A DNA stretch of 64,000 bases from CAIJNA01 sp964516815 (GTDB lineage Bacteria > Campylobacterota > Campylobacteria > Campylobacterales > Arcobacteraceae). The notes beneath the pieces were generated by a model. That model was not told the origin of the DNA, searched no databases, and worked only from the letters and a program-made list of their open reading frames with translations. Below are positions 8,430 through 17,640 of the stretch, piece by piece. The DNA lies in NCBI GenBank assembly GCA_964516815.1, contig CAZEXK010000003.1, positions 1 to 64,000 of the forward strand, read 5' to 3'. Within the stretch, counting starts at the first letter, position 1. Every line of letters begins with the position of its first letter. The translations under genes were made by a program, and so were the position numbers.

Positions 8430-9962
8430 TTGTTAAATAGATTTTATTTAGAAAATTATTTATCTTTTGAAAATGTTGACCTTGAATTTAAAAAAGGTTT
8501 AATAGTATTTTCAGGTCCAAGTGGAGCTGGTAAATCAATACTAATGAATAGTATTTTATCTTTATTTTCTAATAATGATGCTAAGGCTTCATTAAGCGAA
8601 GCAAGTATACAAAATGAAAACTTACAAAATGAAAACTACAATATAAACAATAGCGATTTTGTAATTAAGCAAATAACAAGTTCAAAAACAAGATATTTAT
8701 TAAATAATCAAGCTATATCAAAAAAAGAATTAAATTTATTTTCTATGCAATTCTTTAGGCACTTGCATTTAAAAGACACTAGTGATTTTGATAGTTCAAA
8801 TATCATTGAATTTTTGGATTTTTTATCCATAAAAAATGATAGTTCTTATGAAGAAATTATAAATGATTTTAAATTTACATTTACAAAACTTCAAACATTA
8901 AATCAAAAATATAAAAAACTAATCAATGAAGAACAAAATATTGAAGATTTAAAAGAATTGTGTACATTGCAAATACAAAAGATAAATGATATTAATCCAA
9001 TAGATGGTGAATATGAAGAGCTTAAAGATTTAAAAGATATTTTAAATCAAAAAGATAAGATTGATAATGCCTTAAGTGAAGTTAAACCATTTTTAGATAA
9101 TTCACATGCTGTTTCAAAGGCTTTGAGTTTATTAAATATTGATACATCTTTTTTTGATCAAACCATCAATGAAGTTAATATTCATTTTCAAGATTTTTAT
9201 GACAAAGTTGATTCAATTGAAGATGTTGATATTGAACAAACTCTTGATCGCATAGAAAATTTATCAAAATTGATTAAAAAACATGGAAGTATCCAAGAAG
9301 TATTAGCATATAAAAAAGAAAAAGAAAATGAATTAGATTCATATGAAAATATTACATTTGAAAAAGAAATAATTAAAAAAAATATCTCTGAATTACAAAG
9401 TAACATAATAAATAAATCTAACATCATAAGTCAATATAGAAAAAAAACTTTAGAAATACTAAAAAAAGATATGAATACATACTTAGAGTATTTGTATTTG
9501 GATAATCTAAATATAAAAATAATAAAAAAAGATCTTGATAAAAACGGAGAAGATGAAATTGTATTTGAACTTAATAAAATAAATTTAAATAAAATAAGTT
9601 CAGGAGAATTTAATAGATTAAGATTAGCATTGCTAACAGCTAGAAGTATGTATGAAGTTAGTATAAATGGCATATTATTTTTAGATGAAATAGATGCGAA
9701 TTTAAGTGGTAAAGAAAGTGAATCGATAGCAAAAGTTTTATCAATATTAGCCAAAAATTATCAAATTTTTGCAATATCACATCAACCACAGTTAAGTTCT
9801 ACTGCACAACAGCATTTTTATGTTTCAAAAACAAATAATATTTCAGTAGTAACATTATTAGATGATGAACAAAGAATTAGTGAAGTTGCTAGAATGATAA
9901 GTGGTGAAAATATCACTAATGAAGCTAAACTTTTTGCCCAACAATTATTAAAAAGGAAATGA
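8430..9962 (+). CDS. recN: DNA repair protein RecN (short form)
   Basis: SMC-like ATPase involved in double-strand break repair, 510 residues, shorter than the roughly 550 of E. coli. Walker A GPSGAGKS lies at residues 29-36 after the ring-binding N-terminus FYLENYLSFENVDLEF. A long coiled-coil middle (about 130-340) follows, then the ABC signature ISSGEFNRLRLAL and Walker B ILFLDEIDANLSGKES. The TTG start directly follows the nadK stop with GGGGGAAG as ribosome binding site. trpS follows after one base. Confidence 0.94.
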   Translation: MLNRFYLENYLSFENVDLEFKKGLIVFSGPSGAGKSILMNSILSLFSNNDAKASLSEASIQNENLQNENYNINNSDFVIKQITSSKTRYLLNNQAISKKELNLFSMQFFRHLHLKDTSDFDSSNIIEFLDFLSIKNDSSYEEIINDFKFTFTKLQTLNQKYKKLINEEQNIEDLKELCTLQIQKINDINPIDGEYEELKDLKDILNQKDKIDNALSEVKPFLDNSHAVSKALSLLNIDTSFFDQTINEVNIHFQDFYDKVDSIEDVDIEQTLDRIENLSKLIKKHGSIQEVLAYKKEKENELDSYENITFEKEIIKKNISELQSNIINKSNIISQYRKKTLEILKKDMNTYLEYLYLDNLNIKIIKKDLDKNGEDEIVFELNKINLNKISSGEFNRLRLALLTARSMYEVSINGILFLDEIDANLSGKESESIAKVLSILAKNYQIFAISHQPQLSSTAQQHFYVSKTNNISVVTLLDDEQRISEVARMISGENITNEAKLFAQQLLKRK

Positions 9963-9963
9963 A

Positions 9964-10929
9964 TTGAGAATTTTAAGTGGAATACAGCCAAGTGGAACGA
10001 TACATATAGGTAACTATTTTGGTATGATAAAAAAAATGATAGATAGACAAAATGACGGCGAATTATTTGCCTTTATAGCTTCTTATCATGCTTTGACTTC
10101 AGTAAGAGATAAAGATTTTTTACAGAAAAATATTTTTGAAGTTGCAGTAAACTTTTTAAGTTTAGGAATGGATCCTGAAAAATCAACATTTTGGGTACAA
10201 AGTGATGTTCCTGAGGTATTAGAACTTTATTGGATACTATCTAATCATTCTTCTATGGGTTTGCTAGAAAGGTCACATTCTTATAAAGATAAAACATCAA
10301 AAGGGATTGGTGCTAATCATGGACTTTTTTCATATCCTATATTAATGGCAGCAGATATTTTACTTTTTAATTCCAATGAAGTTCCAGTTGGTAAAGATCA
10401 GATACAGCATCTAGAGATGACAAGAGACATTGCAAATTCTTTTAACAATGTCTATGGTGATATTTTAACTATTCCAAAATTGAAAATAGATGAAAATACA
10501 CAAAGCATAAGAGGAACAGATGGTGCTAAAATGTCTAAATCATATGGCAATACAATTGATATGTTTGGTTCTGAAAAAACTGTAAAAAAACAAGTTATGA
10601 AAATAGTTACAGATTCAAAACAATTAGACGAGGCTAAACAATGGGATAATTGTAATGTTTATGAACTTTGTAAGTTATTTATGAATAATGATGAGCTTTT
10701 AGATTTACAAAAAAGATATGAAACTCCAGGTGAAGGTTATGGGCATTTTAAGTTATTATTATTAAATAAAATAAAAAAATATTTTTCTCCATATGAAGAA
10801 AAAAGAAATTATTATTTAAATAATCCAGATGAAGTGAAAGATATATTAGAATTGGGAGCTAAAAAAGCTAGGGTAATTGCTCAAGAAAAAATGAAAATTA
10901 TTAGAGATGCAGTTGGATTAAAAATATAA
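9964..10929 (+). CDS. trpS: Tryptophanyl-tRNA synthetase
   Basis: Class I aminoacyl-tRNA synthetase charging tRNA-Trp, 321 residues. The HIGH-type motif TIHIGNY is at residues 12-18 and the KMSKS loop at 189-193 (GAKMSKSYGN). The start is TTG one base after recN, with AAAAGGAAA as ribosome binding site inside the recN end. This is the last gene of nadK-recN-trpS. Its stop is immediately followed by the stop of the convergent 88-residue gene. Confidence 0.98.
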   Translation: MRILSGIQPSGTIHIGNYFGMIKKMIDRQNDGELFAFIASYHALTSVRDKDFLQKNIFEVAVNFLSLGMDPEKSTFWVQSDVPEVLELYWILSNHSSMGLLERSHSYKDKTSKGIGANHGLFSYPILMAADILLFNSNEVPVGKDQIQHLEMTRDIANSFNNVYGDILTIPKLKIDENTQSIRGTDGAKMSKSYGNTIDMFGSEKTVKKQVMKIVTDSKQLDEAKQWDNCNVYELCKLFMNNDELLDLQKRYETPGEGYGHFKLLLLNKIKKYFSPYEEKRNYYLNNPDEVKDILELGAKKARVIAQEKMKIIRDAVGLKI

Positions 10930-11196
10930 TTAATTTAAAAATTTTTTAATTTTTAAATTTTTATTAAGTTCAGTAGATACTTTATCTTTATGTTCTTTTA
11001 GAAATTTTATATTTTTATAAAACAACTCAGATAGATTTTTTAAATCATCTTTATTTAAATCAAGATTATCTAAAAAGTCATCACTCATATATTGATCATT
11101 CCAAAGTTGCAAAGAGTGTGCTTTATCATAGTCATCTAAAGAATCAATATATTTGAGTTTATCGTATAACTCTAAAGACCAGTTTCGTCTTTCCAT
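10930..11196 (-). CDS. Small FliT-like protein downstream of fliS
   Basis: Cytoplasmic, charged, probably all-helical protein of 88 residues (MERRNWSLELYDKLKYIDSL). No domain is recognised with certainty. It overlaps the end of fliS by 25 bases and is the last gene of the flgK-fliD-fliS unit. That is the position where other bacteria have fliT, a chaperone for the filament cap and hook-associated proteins. The FliT-like label is based on position, size and helical character, not on a visible motif. A role as a flagellar export chaperone is inference. Confidence 0.6.
   Translation of the reverse strand: MERRNWSLELYDKLKYIDSLDDYDKAHSLQLWNDQYMSDDFLDNLDLNKDDLKNLSELFYKNIKFLKEHKDKVSTELNKNLKIKKFLN
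10932..10959. terminator. AT-only palindrome between convergent genes
   Basis: Arms AATTTAAAAATT and AATTTTTAAATT flank a four-base T loop, a perfect 12-bp inverted repeat made only of A and T. It spans the end of the 88-residue gene just after the trpS stop, with T-rich sequence on either side. Its place between two convergent stops suggests a shared terminator, but a stem without G or C is weak. Confidence 0.35.
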
Positions 11197-11528
11197 GCTT
11201 CAGTTAAACCTTTTACTACTTTTGAGACTTGATCAACAGATGTTAAATTATTATCTATTCCTGCACTAAATAGTGTTTCAATCTGATATAAATATAAACC
11301 ATCTAAGTAATATGCAATATCTCCGCCATCAAAATCAAGTATATTTCTTAGTTCATCAAATATTGCTATTGATTTATTAATATAGTTGAATTTTTCTTCT
11401 ATGTCGTCATTTTCAATTGACTGCTTAATAAATGACAAATATTTTAAAAGACCTTCATAAAGCTTTAGTATCAACATATAAGGGTCTTCCGTAACAGCAG
11501 CTTGTTGATTATAAACATTTAATCCCAT
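11172..11528 (-). CDS. fliS: Flagellin export chaperone FliS
   Basis: Binds flagellin in the cytoplasm and prevents early polymerisation; 118 residues, the usual size. The N-terminal YNQQAAVTEDPYMLILKLYEGLLKYLSFIKQSIE matches the family pattern in which a conserved Tyr/Pro segment is followed by LYEGLL. The DGGDIAYYLDGLYLYQI segment corresponds to the third and fourth helices. It follows fliD after 60 bases, which contain a TTAAG and TATAAT promoter-like element, so it may have its own transcript. Confidence 0.93.
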   Translation of the reverse strand: MGLNVYNQQAAVTEDPYMLILKLYEGLLKYLSFIKQSIENDDIEEKFNYINKSIAIFDELRNILDFDGGDIAYYLDGLYLYQIETLFSAGIDNNLTSVDQVSKVVKGLTEAWKDETGL

Positions 11529-11555
11529 ATTTACTCCAATATTATTAAAGAGTAT

Positions 11556-11577
11556 ATTATATACTAATAATACTTAA
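11556..11577 (-). promoter_or_regulatory. Promoter-like TTAAG / TATAAT element before fliS
   Basis: On the minus strand TTAAG (11573-11577) is followed after 11 bases by TATAAT (11556-11561), in the gap between fliD and fliS. The layout matches the flgK and flagellin promoters found elsewhere in this window, but without their upstream TTAATCT block. The GGAG ribosome binding site of fliS follows. Confidence 0.4.
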
Positions 11578-11588
11578 ATTCATAGAGT

Positions 11589-13175
11589 TTAACCAGCTGT
11601 TGATTGATCCATCATTAATTTCATACCACCAAATGCAGCTTCCATTTGTGAAATTATTGCAGTATAAGAAGCAAACTGAAGTGCCATTTGATTATATTTA
11701 TTATCTAATAATTCTTGTGCTTCTTCTTTATCAGATTCTAAATCACTTTTTCTTTTAACCATATTTTCGCCATAAGTACTTAAAAGTCCCTCATATCCAT
11801 CTAATGAATCTAAATATTCTTTTAAAACTGTACCTAATCCTGGTTTTTCAGCTACACCTATAAATAATTTTTTAATGTCACCAAGATTATTAGATAATGC
11901 ATCACCTAGTACTTTTTCATCAATATTTAAATATCCATTTGCATCAACATCAAATCCAAAATTAAATAAATTTAAATCGTCATTAGCACCATATGAATTA
12001 AATAATGCATTTTTAACTTGGCTTAGTACTATTCTAAGTGAGCTAGGATCTTCTATTGGTGAATCGGCATCATATAATTCATCATTAACTAAAGTTAATA
12101 ATTCATTGTATTTTTCTGCAATATTTTTTAAAGCTGGTAAAATTGTACTAGTATCCTTTTGTACAGAAATAGTTGATGTTCCTACTTCTATTGCAGTTAC
12201 TTTTAAATTACCTTGAACGGTTACAGTATTTGAAGAAAGATCATACTTTATTCCATCAATTTCAGCTTTCATATTTTTTGCACTTAGTATTTCACTTTTA
12301 AAATCTAAATCCACACCTGTTTGTGTAATATTTAAAGGGACATCATTATTTTGTTTAATAACAATTTTATTATTTTCAAAACTTGCTGTAAATCTAGAAT
12401 AATTATTAATTTCATCTATTAAATCTTCATAAGATTTTCCAACAGTAGAAAAATCAATACCAGATATTGTAATTTTATCTCCTGTATCATTTCCACCAAC
12501 AATTTGTGCACTAGCATCATCAATAGTTTTTGAACTTTTATTACTATTAATACCTAAGCTTAGTCCTTTTTCTATAATTGTTAATTTATTATCTTCTCCC
12601 GCATCAGTGCTTTTAATAATAAGTCTATATTTATTATCTCCAACTTCTTCAATACTAGCTGTAATACCCTCTTTGGCATTCAGCTCTTTTACTAATTCTT
12701 CATAAGTTTTATCTTTTGTATCAAAACTATGAGTATCACTTCCAATAGTTATTTTAAGAAAATTTCTAGTCCCTTCATTGCCACCAATGTTAGCATCAGC
12801 ATCTGTGAATACTACACTTTGATAAACATCTCTTTGAGCGAGTTGATTAATCACAATTTTACTCGTACCTTCTTTTAATCCTGAAATATCAATTGCATCA
12901 AATATTGCTGATGTTCCAGTTGTTGAAGCATTAACTTGTTCGAAGGCATTTGCTCCACTTTTGTATAAATCAAAGTTTTTAATTGCATCTAGTAATTCAG
13001 TAACTTTTGCATTAATAGTATCCATTTTTTCAAGTTCCATATCCCAGCTTTCTAAACTACTTACAAATGGATCGATTTTACCTTTAGCTTCTGCTGCTTT
13101 TAACTTATTAATAAGTTCTTGATTTAAACCTGTTGAACCAGAACTTCCTAATCCTAATATACCTTCAGCCATCAT
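11589..13175 (-). CDS. fliD: Flagellar filament cap protein FliD
   Basis: Hook-associated protein 2, the cap under which flagellin subunits are added; secreted through the flagellar apparatus, 528 residues. The N-terminal coiled coil (GLNQELINKLKAAE through VTELLDAIKNF) and the C-terminal helix (KYNQMALQFASYTAIISQMEAAFGGMKLMMD) are the conserved ends. The middle holds the repeated beta domains with AQRDVYQSVVF. It is 12 bases downstream of flgK and shares its promoter. Confidence 0.95.
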   Translation of the reverse strand: MMAEGILGLGSSGSTGLNQELINKLKAAEAKGKIDPFVSSLESWDMELEKMDTINAKVTELLDAIKNFDLYKSGANAFEQVNASTTGTSAIFDAIDISGLKEGTSKIVINQLAQRDVYQSVVFTDADANIGGNEGTRNFLKITIGSDTHSFDTKDKTYEELVKELNAKEGITASIEEVGDNKYRLIIKSTDAGEDNKLTIIEKGLSLGINSNKSSKTIDDASAQIVGGNDTGDKITISGIDFSTVGKSYEDLIDEINNYSRFTASFENNKIVIKQNNDVPLNITQTGVDLDFKSEILSAKNMKAEIDGIKYDLSSNTVTVQGNLKVTAIEVGTSTISVQKDTSTILPALKNIAEKYNELLTLVNDELYDADSPIEDPSSLRIVLSQVKNALFNSYGANDDLNLFNFGFDVDANGYLNIDEKVLGDALSNNLGDIKKLFIGVAEKPGLGTVLKEYLDSLDGYEGLLSTYGENMVKRKSDLESDKEEAQELLDNKYNQMALQFASYTAIISQMEAAFGGMKLMMDQSTAG

Positions 13176-13187
13176 TTACTCCTTATT

Positions 13188-15011
13188 TTATCTTCTCATT
13201 CCTAATATCGTTGATAACATTTCATCAACAATTGTTACTAGCTTAGCATTTGCTTCATATGCAGATTGATATTTAACTAAGTTAATTAATTCATCATCTT
13301 TATTGACTTTAGTCATTTTATCATAGTTAAATGCCAATGATTGTGTAACCGCTTTTTGTGTTTTAGACATATAGTCTACATTTTCTTTATCATCAGAAAC
13401 AATAGCTCTAACACTAGCATAATATTTGCTAAATGAAGTTGGTTCATTACTTGAACCTATCATTACCTTATCGTTCCATTGCATTGTTGCTAAATATTCT
13501 AAATCATTTTGACTTAAGTTATCAACAACTGATTCTTTAAATTCAAGATTTGCTACTGATGTACCTTCAAACAATCCAACCATTTGCATATTTTCTTTAT
13601 TATGATCTAACAATGAAGCCTGCTCACCTGAGGCATATTTTAATTTACCTTTTTCAATATAACCATCAGTAAAATCACTTAGTGCTTTTGCAAAATCATT
13701 TAACATTGATTTGTAATTAGTAAATTTATTTTCACTTGATGTTGTATCTAGATTGTCAAGCATTGATTTTAATCTACCAGAACTTACTGTCAATTCTGAT
13801 TCATAAATTTCTATATGCACATCATTTATTGCGATATCACTTTTAATATCACTTTTTTTAACTATATTTGATACTTGTTCAGAATTAGTATTTAAATTGT
13901 CATCATCATTTACTATAATTTTACCATCAAATTTTCCAGCTATCCCACTAGTTTTTGATTCTATTACTAAATAATGATCACTTGTTGTTGGTTCAAATTC
14001 ATGTTTATCTCCATTTTCATCTACACTATATTGTCCATTGTGTGCTTCAACTAAAAGTGATAATTTTGGATCTTCATTTATTTTAGATACTAATGCTTGA
14101 ACTATGTTATCTTTACTAACTGTTTGTGTATCTCCTTTACTATCAACAAATGTATCACCAATCGAAATTTTAATACTATTTTCTTTATTAAAATAATATG
14201 TTATAGAATCATCACCATCCCAAGTTGCTGGATTTACTAATGTACTTGTATTATTTACATCTGCATATACATCTTTTTGAGCAATGTGATTTGTTACTAA
14301 TTTTAAATCATGGACATTAGTATCATATCTTACTGCTGTAACACCGCCAATACTCAATGAATATCCATCTACTCTACTAACTTTTATATCAACATATTGA
14401 GATAGCTTACTTTCTAATAAATCTCTTTCATCTTCTAATGCATTTGTATCACCTGTAGCATTTATGATTTGTTTGTTAACAATTCCAATATTTTTCAATA
14501 AACCATTAACTTCATCAAGGTTATCATTTACTCTATTTTTTAAAGATGCTTCTTGCTTTTCCAAATTTTCATACATATTTTTTAAATCATTAACTAATAT
14601 TTTTCCACTATTTTTTAAATTATTTCTATATATTTCATTATTTGGATTTGCTCTTAAATCTTCAACGGCTTGAAAATAATTATCCAAATCAGCAGATAAA
14701 CCACTATCATCGGTTTCAAAAAATATAGCTTCAATATTTGATAACATGCTTGAAAGTTCATTATGCTGAAAGTTTTTACTTTGATGATCTATTAAATTAT
14801 CATACACATACATATTAGTAATTCTATTTACACCATAAACATAAACACCTCTACCTGTAACCCTAGAATCTGAATGATCTAGTTCTTTTGTGTCTACTAC
14901 TCTTTTTTTATAACCATCAGTATTTTCATTTGCAATGTTATTCATTACATTTTCAACTTGTGTTTGTGCTGATGTTAAAGCGGTTTGTGCTACATTGATC
15001 GTGTTAAGCAT
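13188..15011 (-). CDS. flgK: Flagellar hook-associated protein FlgK
   Basis: Hook-filament junction protein HAP1, 607 residues. The rod/hook-type N-terminus (ALTSAQTQVENVMNNIANENTDGYKKRVV) and the C-terminus (LVKYQSAYEANAKLVTIVDEMLSTILGMRR) are diagnostic. The centre is variable. It is the first gene of flgK-fliD-fliS-(88 aa). The AGGAG ribosome binding site is clear, and the promoter lies in the 46-base gap to flgH with a motif shared with a flagellin gene. Confidence 0.96.
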   Translation of the reverse strand: MLNTINVAQTALTSAQTQVENVMNNIANENTDGYKKRVVDTKELDHSDSRVTGRGVYVYGVNRITNMYVYDNLIDHQSKNFQHNELSSMLSNIEAIFFETDDSGLSADLDNYFQAVEDLRANPNNEIYRNNLKNSGKILVNDLKNMYENLEKQEASLKNRVNDNLDEVNGLLKNIGIVNKQIINATGDTNALEDERDLLESKLSQYVDIKVSRVDGYSLSIGGVTAVRYDTNVHDLKLVTNHIAQKDVYADVNNTSTLVNPATWDGDDSITYYFNKENSIKISIGDTFVDSKGDTQTVSKDNIVQALVSKINEDPKLSLLVEAHNGQYSVDENGDKHEFEPTTSDHYLVIESKTSGIAGKFDGKIIVNDDDNLNTNSEQVSNIVKKSDIKSDIAINDVHIEIYESELTVSSGRLKSMLDNLDTTSSENKFTNYKSMLNDFAKALSDFTDGYIEKGKLKYASGEQASLLDHNKENMQMVGLFEGTSVANLEFKESVVDNLSQNDLEYLATMQWNDKVMIGSSNEPTSFSKYYASVRAIVSDDKENVDYMSKTQKAVTQSLAFNYDKMTKVNKDDELINLVKYQSAYEANAKLVTIVDEMLSTILGMRR

Positions 15012-15029
15012 AGTAAACTCCTATTATTT

Positions 15030-15061
15030 ATTTTACTAAACATTTCTTAATCTAAGATTAA
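15030..15061 (-). promoter_or_regulatory. flgK promoter with shared flagellar motif
   Basis: Minus-strand TTAATCT (15055-15061), 4 bases, TTAAG (15046-15050) continuing AAATG, 10 bases, then TAAAAT (15030-15035). The same arrangement precedes a third flagellin gene and the 68-residue gene at 33590. TTAATCT and its complement AGATTAA form a 15-base palindrome here. The two TTAA cores start 11 bases apart, about one helical turn, as would suit a regulator bound at the -35 region. Confidence 0.65.
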
Positions 15062-15771
15062 AATGGCCATAAATTTTCTAAAATCTTACTTCCCCAAGGT
15101 TTCCTTATACTATTTACATCATCCCCATCTTTTTTGTATAAGATTTTTAAATTTGCAATTTGAGAAGAAGATACTGTATTTGTGGGACTAATATCATAAG
15201 GTCTAATTATTCCAGAGATTGCTATTTTTTGTTTTTGATTATCAATTAATAGTACTTTATTTCCATTTATAAAATAATTTCCATTTTGATAAACTTCCGC
15301 AATTACAACAGATACAGTAGTTGAGAATTTTTCATCATATCTTGATGAGGCACTTCCTTTAAATTTGTTTGAAGAATTAGTATTAACTCCAACCCCAATG
15401 ATGTTATTAATTTTATTTAATCTAGCAGCTGTTCCAATAGTATTTACAACTCCACTAGCTGGACTTAAAACTCCACCACCTAATTCGCTTGTATTAGTTT
15501 TAGATAAATCTTTTGTATTTCTTGATGAATTGTTTAATGTTTCACTAATGATAACTTGTAAAATATCTCCTATTTTTAAATCTTTTTTATCTGCAAATAG
15601 CGATGTTCCTTCTCTTGAATATAAAGTTCCTTTAAATGTTCTTTTAATTTTATTTTTTTTTAAAACAATTTGCTCTTTTGGTTTATCATCTAAATTTATT
15701 GTTTGTACTTCTTTTGAAGAACAAGAAATAAATATCAGCGCTAATAAGCTATAAAAAAATTTAGATGTCAT
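15058..15771 (-). CDS. flgH: Flagellar L-ring protein FlgH
   Basis: Outer-membrane ring lipoprotein of the basal body, 237 residues. A lipoprotein signal with lipobox ISCSS puts the lipidated Cys at about residue 17. The body contains the family features SLFADKKDLKIGDILQVIISETLNNSS, a glycine-rich segment near residues 95-110, and GNYFINGNKVLLIDNQKQKIAISGIIRPYDI. The last gene of the fliQ to flgH run, it overlaps the preceding gene by 11 bases. Confidence 0.95.
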   Translation of the reverse strand: MTSKFFYSLLALIFISCSSKEVQTINLDDKPKEQIVLKKNKIKRTFKGTLYSREGTSLFADKKDLKIGDILQVIISETLNNSSRNTKDLSKTNTSELGGGVLSPASGVVNTIGTAARLNKINNIIGVGVNTNSSNKFKGSASSRYDEKFSTTVSVVIAEVYQNGNYFINGNKVLLIDNQKQKIAISGIIRPYDISPTNTVSSSQIANLKILYKKDGDDVNSIRKPWGSKILENLWPF

Positions 15772-16189
15772 ATTTACTCTCCACTATAAATTTTAATTCT
15801 ATTGCTATTTTGATATTTTGAGGTGTACTTTTTACCAATGCTAATACTCCATATCTTATAAATAATGGTTCAATATCAGTATCCCAATCACATATTATTA
15901 GTAATTTATTTTTTACTATACTAACTGATTGGATTTTATTTTGACCTAAAAGTTCAACAATATTTTCTGCTTCATTATATATCAATCTTGATACTTTAAT
16001 TTTAGTATTTTTATGTTTTTCAAGTTCTTTTGTTTTTATATCTAATTTATCTTCTAATATTTTATTATCTTGTTGAAACTTATTGCTCATATACATATAA
16101 TAAAAATAAAACATAGTGACTAATGCTAAAAAAGCCAATGCTTTTCTAATCATAGACTTATAATCTTTACGTTTTACTATTAGTATCAT
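15761..16189 (-). CDS. Hypothetical single-pass membrane protein in flagellar operon
   Basis: Protein of 142 residues with no recognised family. A basic N-terminus (VKRKDYKSMIRKA) is followed by one transmembrane helix (about 17-35, FLALVTMFYFYYMYM). A short coiled-coil stretch (about 40-60) and a beta-rich C-terminal part follow, which would lie in the periplasm. It sits between fliL and flgH with 7 bases and an 11-base overlap, so it is probably made together with them. A basal-body or stator accessory role is suggested only by context. Confidence 0.7.
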   Translation of the reverse strand: MILIVKRKDYKSMIRKALAFLALVTMFYFYYMYMSNKFQQDNKILEDKLDIKTKELEKHKNTKIKVSRLIYNEAENIVELLGQNKIQSVSIVKNKLLIICDWDTDIEPLFIRYGVLALVKSTPQNIKIAIELKFIVESKYDI

Positions 16190-16196
16190 ATTAACT

Positions 16197-16733
16197 CTAT
16201 TTAATTACAAATATTGTAAAAAATAATTTTTTAATATTATTTTTTAATACATCTTCATTTTTTAAACTTGCATCATTTATTATATTATTGATTTCATTTA
16301 ACAATTCTTCTTTAAGTAGTTCTTTTCCACCTACTGTTAAAAGTTCTTCGCTGCTTCTTGCACTTATTTGCGCTATTACAGTGTCTATGATTTCATCTTT
16401 ACTAATTTCTACTAAATCAACAATAGTAGGCTCTACACTTTGCAAAGAAAATGATAGCTTCATTAACTTTTCTCTTCCTTTTGCATTTGTAATATTTAGT
16501 ACCAGATCTTCAATAGTTGCTTTAAAAAAATTGCCTGTATTAGAAGCTTCTTCTTTTACAATTTCTTGTTTTTTAATATCTTCTGACATAGGATCTTTAT
16601 TCATATTATTCATCATCATATATCCTAAAAATCCAACTGCACCTAGTAATGCTAAAACAAGAATAATTAAAATAATCATCAACGGATTACCTTTTGATTT
16701 TTGTTCAAATTCGCCTTTTTGTTCATCAGCCAT
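16197..16733 (-). CDS. fliL: Flagellar basal body-associated protein FliL
   Basis: Inner-membrane protein that surrounds and supports the stator units, 178 residues. A short charged cytoplasmic N-terminus (ADEQKGEFEQKSKGN) is followed by a transmembrane helix (about 17-40). The periplasmic stomatin-like domain contains LVLNITNAKGREKLMKLSFSLQ and ends FFTIFVIK. It is adjacent to the MotE-like gene, whose stop lies directly before it. Context and topology fit FliL well. Confidence 0.9.
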   Translation of the reverse strand: MADEQKGEFEQKSKGNPLMIILIILVLALLGAVGFLGYMMMNNMNKDPMSEDIKKQEIVKEEASNTGNFFKATIEDLVLNITNAKGREKLMKLSFSLQSVEPTIVDLVEISKDEIIDTVIAQISARSSEELLTVGGKELLKEELLNEINNIINDASLKNEDVLKNNIKKLFFTIFVIK

Positions 16734-17216
16734 TTATTTTTCCTTTTTATAATTATTTAACATATCCATTAATTTTGTTGAAGTTTTAGTATCAAACTTT
16801 TTAAGTAAATCTAAAACTCTTTTGTCTTTTAAACGAATTAAAATTTCAAATACATTATTAATTTCACCATCTTTTATTTTTTTTTCAAGAATGTTCTTTA
16901 GAGTTTTAATTTTCATTTTACCATATAGTGTCATAGCTTTACTAGTTATAGTTAATTTAATTTCATCCAATATTTTATTATTTTGTTTTTTTGTTTCTTC
17001 TATTTTATCTAAATTACTTTGCATTATATTGTTCAAACTCAATAATTCATTTTTATTTTTTTTGTATTCATTTTCTTTTAATTTATAAAATTCATTAAGT
17101 TCTTCTTTTAGCTTACTCAATTCTTGTCTTTGTTTGATAAATTCACCCTCTTGCATTTGTGCTGTAAAACCATGGGTAACTAACAAAGCCATAATCGGTA
17201 TTAATAATTTATACAA
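16734..17216 (-). CDS. MotE-like periplasmic coiled-coil protein
   Basis: Protein of 160 residues with a Sec-type signal peptide (LLIPIMALLVTHGFTAQ), a coiled coil (about 28-80), and a C-terminal helical domain (INNVFEILIRLKDKRVLDLLKKFDTKTSTKLMDML) resembling the MgtE N-terminal fold of MotE proteins. MotE proteins are periplasmic chaperones for stator or motor parts in Campylobacterota. Placement directly between a FliJ-like gene and fliL supports a motor role. The assignment is by pattern and should be treated as probable, not proven. Confidence 0.6.
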   Translation of the reverse strand: MYKLLIPIMALLVTHGFTAQMQEGEFIKQRQELSKLKEELNEFYKLKENEYKKNKNELLSLNNIMQSNLDKIEETKKQNNKILDEIKLTITSKAMTLYGKMKIKTLKNILEKKIKDGEINNVFEILIRLKDKRVLDLLKKFDTKTSTKLMDMLNNYKKEK

Positions 17217-17640
17217 AATTATCCTTTTGTAAATTCATATTCTTAATAAACTTTGACTGCATATATTCACTAGCTATATCTTCATCATATTTGATAAGCT
17301 TTTTTATTTTAAGCTTCTTGTCTTCTTTTATTAAATAATCATACTTTTCAATTTCTTTTTGAAAAGACATTATGATTATATCATATTTTTTTACTTCTTC
17401 AATAAGTATATTTTTTTTTGAAATTAATTTTTCTTTATCATGTTTGAGTGCATTTTTATGAATAGCTAATAATTTAAAATCACCTATAGCACCAAATTTT
17501 TCAACTCCTGTTGTATTTATTGATTCATCTATGCTTATAAGAGATTTTTCTACATCACTTAAATGCTTTTGTTTTTGTAGTTTAAGAGATATGTTTTGAT
17601 TTAGTTTTAATTTATTTAGTTGTAGTAGTTTTTCAGTCAT
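17209..17640 (-). CDS. FliJ-like flagellar export coiled-coil protein
   Basis: A 143-residue, Lys/Glu/Leu-rich protein predicted to be two long helices throughout, with no membrane segment. FliJ, the rotor-like stalk of the export ATPase, has this size and character but little sequence conservation. It lies directly after fliQ, with stop and start nearly touching, and overlaps the MotE-like gene by 8 bases. The call is based on position and coiled-coil form. Confidence 0.55.
   Translation of the reverse strand: MTEKLLQLNKLKLNQNISLKLQKQKHLSDVEKSLISIDESINTTGVEKFGAIGDFKLLAIHKNALKHDKEKLISKKNILIEEVKKYDIIIMSFQKEIEKYDYLIKEDKKLKIKKLIKYDEDIASEYMQSKFIKNMNLQKDNFV

Noticed and set aside
11875..12216. 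Plus-strand frame of 113 codons inside fliD, and similar antisense frames inside flgH, fliL, purL, glmS and others
   Set aside because: No family resemblance, no ribosome binding sites, and all lie opposite well-recognised genes; they are by-products of AT-rich coding sequence.
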